A stretch of 64,000 nt of DNA from Algoriphagus oliviformis (lineage in GTDB: Bacteria > Bacteroidota > Bacteroidia > Cytophagales > Cyclobacteriaceae), in assembly GCF_017254915.1 (NCBI RefSeq), contig NZ_JAFKCT010000005.1:124001-188000 (forward strand), written 5' to 3'. The notes below the pieces were generated by a model. That model made no database searches and was not told the DNA's origin. It saw nothing but the letters and a program-made list of their open reading frames with translations. The translations under genes and the position numbers were made by a program. Positions 61,799-64,000 of this stretch are shown one piece after another (the stretch's first letter is position 1; each line of letters begins with the position of its first letter).

Positions 61799-62841
61799 CA
61801 GTTCCTGATTTGAATGGTGGAACCATCAGCAAGGTATGCGCTGCCGGAGACGATCAGAGTCTGGTAGTTTTCCAATCCAGAGAGCACCTGAATGGATTGG
61901 GGAGAGATCTTTCCCAGCTTCACTTGGACTTTCTTGGCACTTTGTCCTCCCTCGGTGACAAATACATAGCCCTCGCTGCCGTTGGCATCCAAGAGGGCCT
62001 CGTAGGGAATCTCCCAGCCCTCGGTCTGCTCGGAAGGATGGATCAGCACCTTGCCAAACATCCCCGAGGCGAGCTTCAAGTCCGTCGATTCCTCCGGGGA
62101 GATTTCCACCCAATAAGCCCCTGTGACCGGGTCGGCAGCCTGGCTCTTGCGGATGACTTTGCCTGGCACGCTGTCCGAATCTGACGGAAGCAGGGTCGCG
62201 CTGTCCCCGAGGAGGATCAGGGCCCAGTTGCTGTCGCTCACACTCGCCTTCAGCACCCAGTGTCCGCGGCCCGCGCCGTTGATCTGGAGAATGGGCGTAC
62301 CCGAGGCGACGAGCTGGCCAGGGTTGACGAATTTGCGGAGGACAAATCCGTCCTGTGTGGCCCGGATCTGGGAGTAGGAGAGGTTGAACTCCGCCGTTTT
62401 CAGCTGTTGCTCGGCGATGTCCAGGGCGGTCTTGCTGTTTTGGAACTGCTCCAGCGTAGCGACGCTGTCGCGGTAGAGTCTGCCGGCACGCTCATGATCG
62501 CGGAGGACTTTTTCGTAGGCCAGCTTGGCTTGGCTCAGGCCGGCCTGAACCTCGGTCAGGTCCAGCGTCGCGAGGACTTGCCCTTTTCGGACCGGATCGC
62601 CCTCCTGTACTTGGATCTGGGAGACGATGCCGCCGACCTTGAAGGAGAGGACCGTCTCGTCGTTGGTCGAGAAATTGCCGCTGGCGGCGATGGAGGAGGA
62701 AAAAGTGCCCTGCTGGAGGGGAATGACTTTCACCGGGATGGCCTCGCCCTTGGTGACGAGCTGCTCGGCGCTTTCTGTTTTGCCGCAGGCAAAAAGCAAA
62801 ACCGCGGCCGAGATGAGGGAAAAGTGGGCTAAATGTCTCAT
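61798..62841 (-). CDS. RND efflux periplasmic adaptor (MFP/HlyD-type) lipoprotein
   Basis: 347 residues. Lipobox LLFAC (Cys19) makes it a lipoprotein. It has the order lipoyl half (VLSFKVGGIVSQIQVQEGDPVRKGQVLATLD), alpha-hairpin (QAKLAYEKVLRDHERAGRLYRDS), second lipoyl half (YSQIRATQDGFVLRKFVNPGQLVASG) and beta-barrel/membrane-proximal domains. It links the RND pump to TolC. It overlaps the pump gene by one base and follows the TolC gene by three. Confidence 0.93.
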   Translation of the reverse strand: MRHLAHFSLISAAVLLFACGKTESAEQLVTKGEAIPVKVIPLQQGTFSSSIAASGNFSTNDETVLSFKVGGIVSQIQVQEGDPVRKGQVLATLDLTEVQAGLSQAKLAYEKVLRDHERAGRLYRDSVATLEQFQNSKTALDIAEQQLKTAEFNLSYSQIRATQDGFVLRKFVNPGQLVASGTPILQINGAGRGHWVLKASVSDSNWALILLGDSATLLPSDSDSVPGKVIRKSQAADPVTGAYWVEISPEESTDLKLASGMFGKVLIHPSEQTEGWEIPYEALLDANGSEGYVFVTEGGQSAKKVQVKLGKISPQSIQVLSGLENYQTLIVSGSAYLADGSTIQIRN

Positions 62842-62844
62842 TGC

Positions 62845-64000
62845 TTAGTAGGTTTGGATTAGAAGTTGGCGCTCGAGCTGGGCCATGGACTTGAGCAGGT
62901 TGTAGGAATTGATGGTCTTCTGGAGTGAGGCCTGGGTCAGCTGGCTGCGCGCGTCCATGAACTCGATCAGGGAATTGGCGCCCTCGCGAAATCCCCGGTC
63001 TATCAGCCGGAAGTAGGCGGCAGACGATTCCAGTTTTTTCTCCGCGGAGCGAAGGGCTGCTTGGTTGGCGCGAACTTCGTTTTTGGTAAGGTTGAGGTCG
63101 AGCTGCAGCTTGTCGGAAAGGAGGTCTTTTTGCGTTTGGACACTTCTGAGGCCCAGTTCACTCCGGTAGATCTGGTTTCTGTTTCTCCCGCCTTGAAAAA
63201 TGGGGACGCTCAGGCTAAAGCCCCAGAGCGCATACCTCGACTCTTGGTCAAAAGCCCAGTCGAAACTCTGGGAACCCAAATCCGCGTAGGTGCTGAACTT
63301 GGGGATCCAGTAGCTTTTGCCGGCTTTGATGGCTGTCTCTTGGATGCTCTCGGCCGTCTGCATTTGCAGGATCTCGGGGCGTGTGCTCAGGTCATTTTCC
63401 CCCATGAGCTCAGCCAAGGCGGCGATGTCGGCCTGCTGCTCTTCAAAGCGCACGGGGGAATCCTGCGGCTTGTTCAGCAGAAAGTTCACGTAGTGGGCCG
63501 CGTTGCGCTTGCGGCTTTCCGCGTCGATCAGCAGCGCGTTGATGTTTTCCACCTCGCTCTCGGCACGAAGTACCGAGGAGGGCAGACCCTTGCCGTTTTC
63601 CAGCAGGGAGCGGTTGTCCCGCAGGTTTCGCTCCACCAGCTCCCTGCTGCTCAGGATCACCTCGATGGCAGTATGCGCGGTGCAAAAGTTGTAATAGGCC
63701 AGCTTGATGTCCTGGACTAGGTTTGCCTGGTAGATCTGTACCTCATATTCGGAAAGCATGACCTGCTTTTCGCGGATCTGCCGCTGGTAGATCAAGTCGG
63801 TGTTGACGATGGGCATGGAGGCTCGGAAGCGGGCATCGTAGAAATTGTCCGGAAGGAGCTGCTCCGATACATTCTCCAGCTGGGGAAAGGCGTTGCTGCC
63901 GGTCAGCTGGTTTAGCGTGGAATAGACCGGGTTGAGCAGATCGCCGACGGGAAAGCCTATCGTCCGTCCGCCATTGGCCAGGGTGTAGCTGGCGCCGAAA
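62845..64000 (-). CDS. TolC family outer-membrane channel (partial, 5' end beyond the window)
   Basis: The frame ending at 62845 stays open to the window edge, about 385 codons. Near the edge, hand translation gives FGASYTLANGGRTIGFPVGD, then LLNPVYSTLNQLTGSNAFP and ENVSEQLLPDNFYDARF. This is a pattern I recognise from Bacteroidota TolC/CusC-type channels. Helical repeats continue (QIREKQVMLSEYEVQIYQANLVQDIKLAYYNF; RANQAALRSAEKKLESSAAYFRLIDRGFREG). It is the outer-membrane exit duct of the RND pump and the first gene of the operon seen here. Confidence 0.92.
   Translation of the reverse strand, partial: FGASYTLANGGRTIGFPVGDLLNPVYSTLNQLTGSNAFPQLENVSEQLLPDNFYDARFRASMPIVNTDLIYQRQIREKQVMLSEYEVQIYQANLVQDIKLAYYNFCTAHTAIEVILSSRELVERNLRDNRSLLENGKGLPSSVLRAESEVENINALLIDAESRKRNAAHYVNFLLNKPQDSPVRFEEQQADIAALAELMGENDLSTRPEILQMQTAESIQETAIKAGKSYWIPKFSTYADLGSQSFDWAFDQESRYALWGFSLSVPIFQGGRNRNQIYRSELGLRSVQTQKDLLSDKLQLDLNLTKNEVRANQAALRSAEKKLESSAAYFRLIDRGFREGANSLIEFMDARSQLTQASLQKTINSYNLLKSMAQLERQLLIQTY

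Overview
The window reads as chromosomal DNA of a free-living member of the Bacteroidota, most likely order Cytophagales (Cyclobacteriaceae-like). The basis is a C-terminal type IX secretion (T9SS) sorting domain, a 58-residue histone H1-like (Hc1) protein, several TANNTTTG promoter-like boxes with almost no Shine-Dalgarno sites, DUF4920/DUF6134/DUF1573 lipoproteins and secreted proteins, SusC-style carboxypeptidase-regulatory domains and an arsenosugar operon. Base composition is fairly GC-rich for the phylum, so many long antisense ORFs exist and were rejected as shadows. No phage, transposase, CRISPR array or rRNA is visible; two identical tRNA-Glu genes are present.

Layout. 0-3.5 kb: the edge of a HAD phosphoserine phosphatase (-), a DUF4920 lipoprotein plus a small protein, an outer-membrane barrel pair (-), then DUF983 and DUF2237. 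3.7-8.9 kb: a TetR regulator overlapping a type I exporter operon (ABC-HlyD-TolC) whose ATPase has degenerate catalytic motifs. 8.9-14.3 kb: hexuronate catabolism (uxaB, DUF1330, uxaA, kdgK, eda) from tagaturonate to pyruvate plus glyceraldehyde 3-phosphate. A decayed repeat cluster lies between uxaB/DUF1330 and uxaA. 14.4-19.4 kb: 1-Cys peroxiredoxin (-), a three-gene arsenosugar operon, a DUF6134 protein, and a two-domain VOC protein. 19.4-20.8 kb: GAPDH (-) and two tRNA-Glu genes.

21.2-25.4 kb: a giant heme lipoprotein (propeller, HEAT repeats, cytochrome c) overlapping a PIG-L deacetylase. 25.5-32.3 kb: trpS (-), a double DUF1573 protein, a T9SS-secreted metallophosphatase-like protein with altered metal ligands, and a secreted nucleoside-hydrolase-like protein. 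32.5-38.7 kb: a small lipoprotein and a large secreted GH67N-like carbohydrate enzyme (both -), divergent from an HpcH/HpaI aldolase and a propeller plus alpha/alpha-toroid fusion. 38.8-41.7 kb: gamma-glutamyltransferase and a carboxypeptidase-regulatory protein (-). 41.9-44.7 kb: RhlE-like helicase (TTG start), an N-acetylmuramidase and a DinB-like protein. 44.7-46 kb: an APC amino-acid permease broken by a one-base frameshift. 46.2-49.8 kb: a NUDIX-type transcription factor, a TetR regulator beside a perfect palindrome, and an M1 aminopeptidase.

49.9-55.8 kb: Hc1 histone, a serine palmitoyltransferase-like enzyme (-), then accC-DUF1015-maf as an overlapping operon, and a CAP-domain protein (-). 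55.9-64 kb: a soluble four-PAS histidine kinase (-) and an RND efflux operon (TolC partial, MFP, RND pump) that ends in an acyl-carrier-like protein whose phosphopantetheine serine is replaced by proline.

Most notable: the serine-less ACP-like protein in the RND operon, the ABC exporter with a dead-looking Walker B, the T9SS phosphoesterase with missing ligands, and the 33-39 kb secreted carbohydrate/aldolase cluster. All functional assignments rest on motif recognition by eye; no database search was run.
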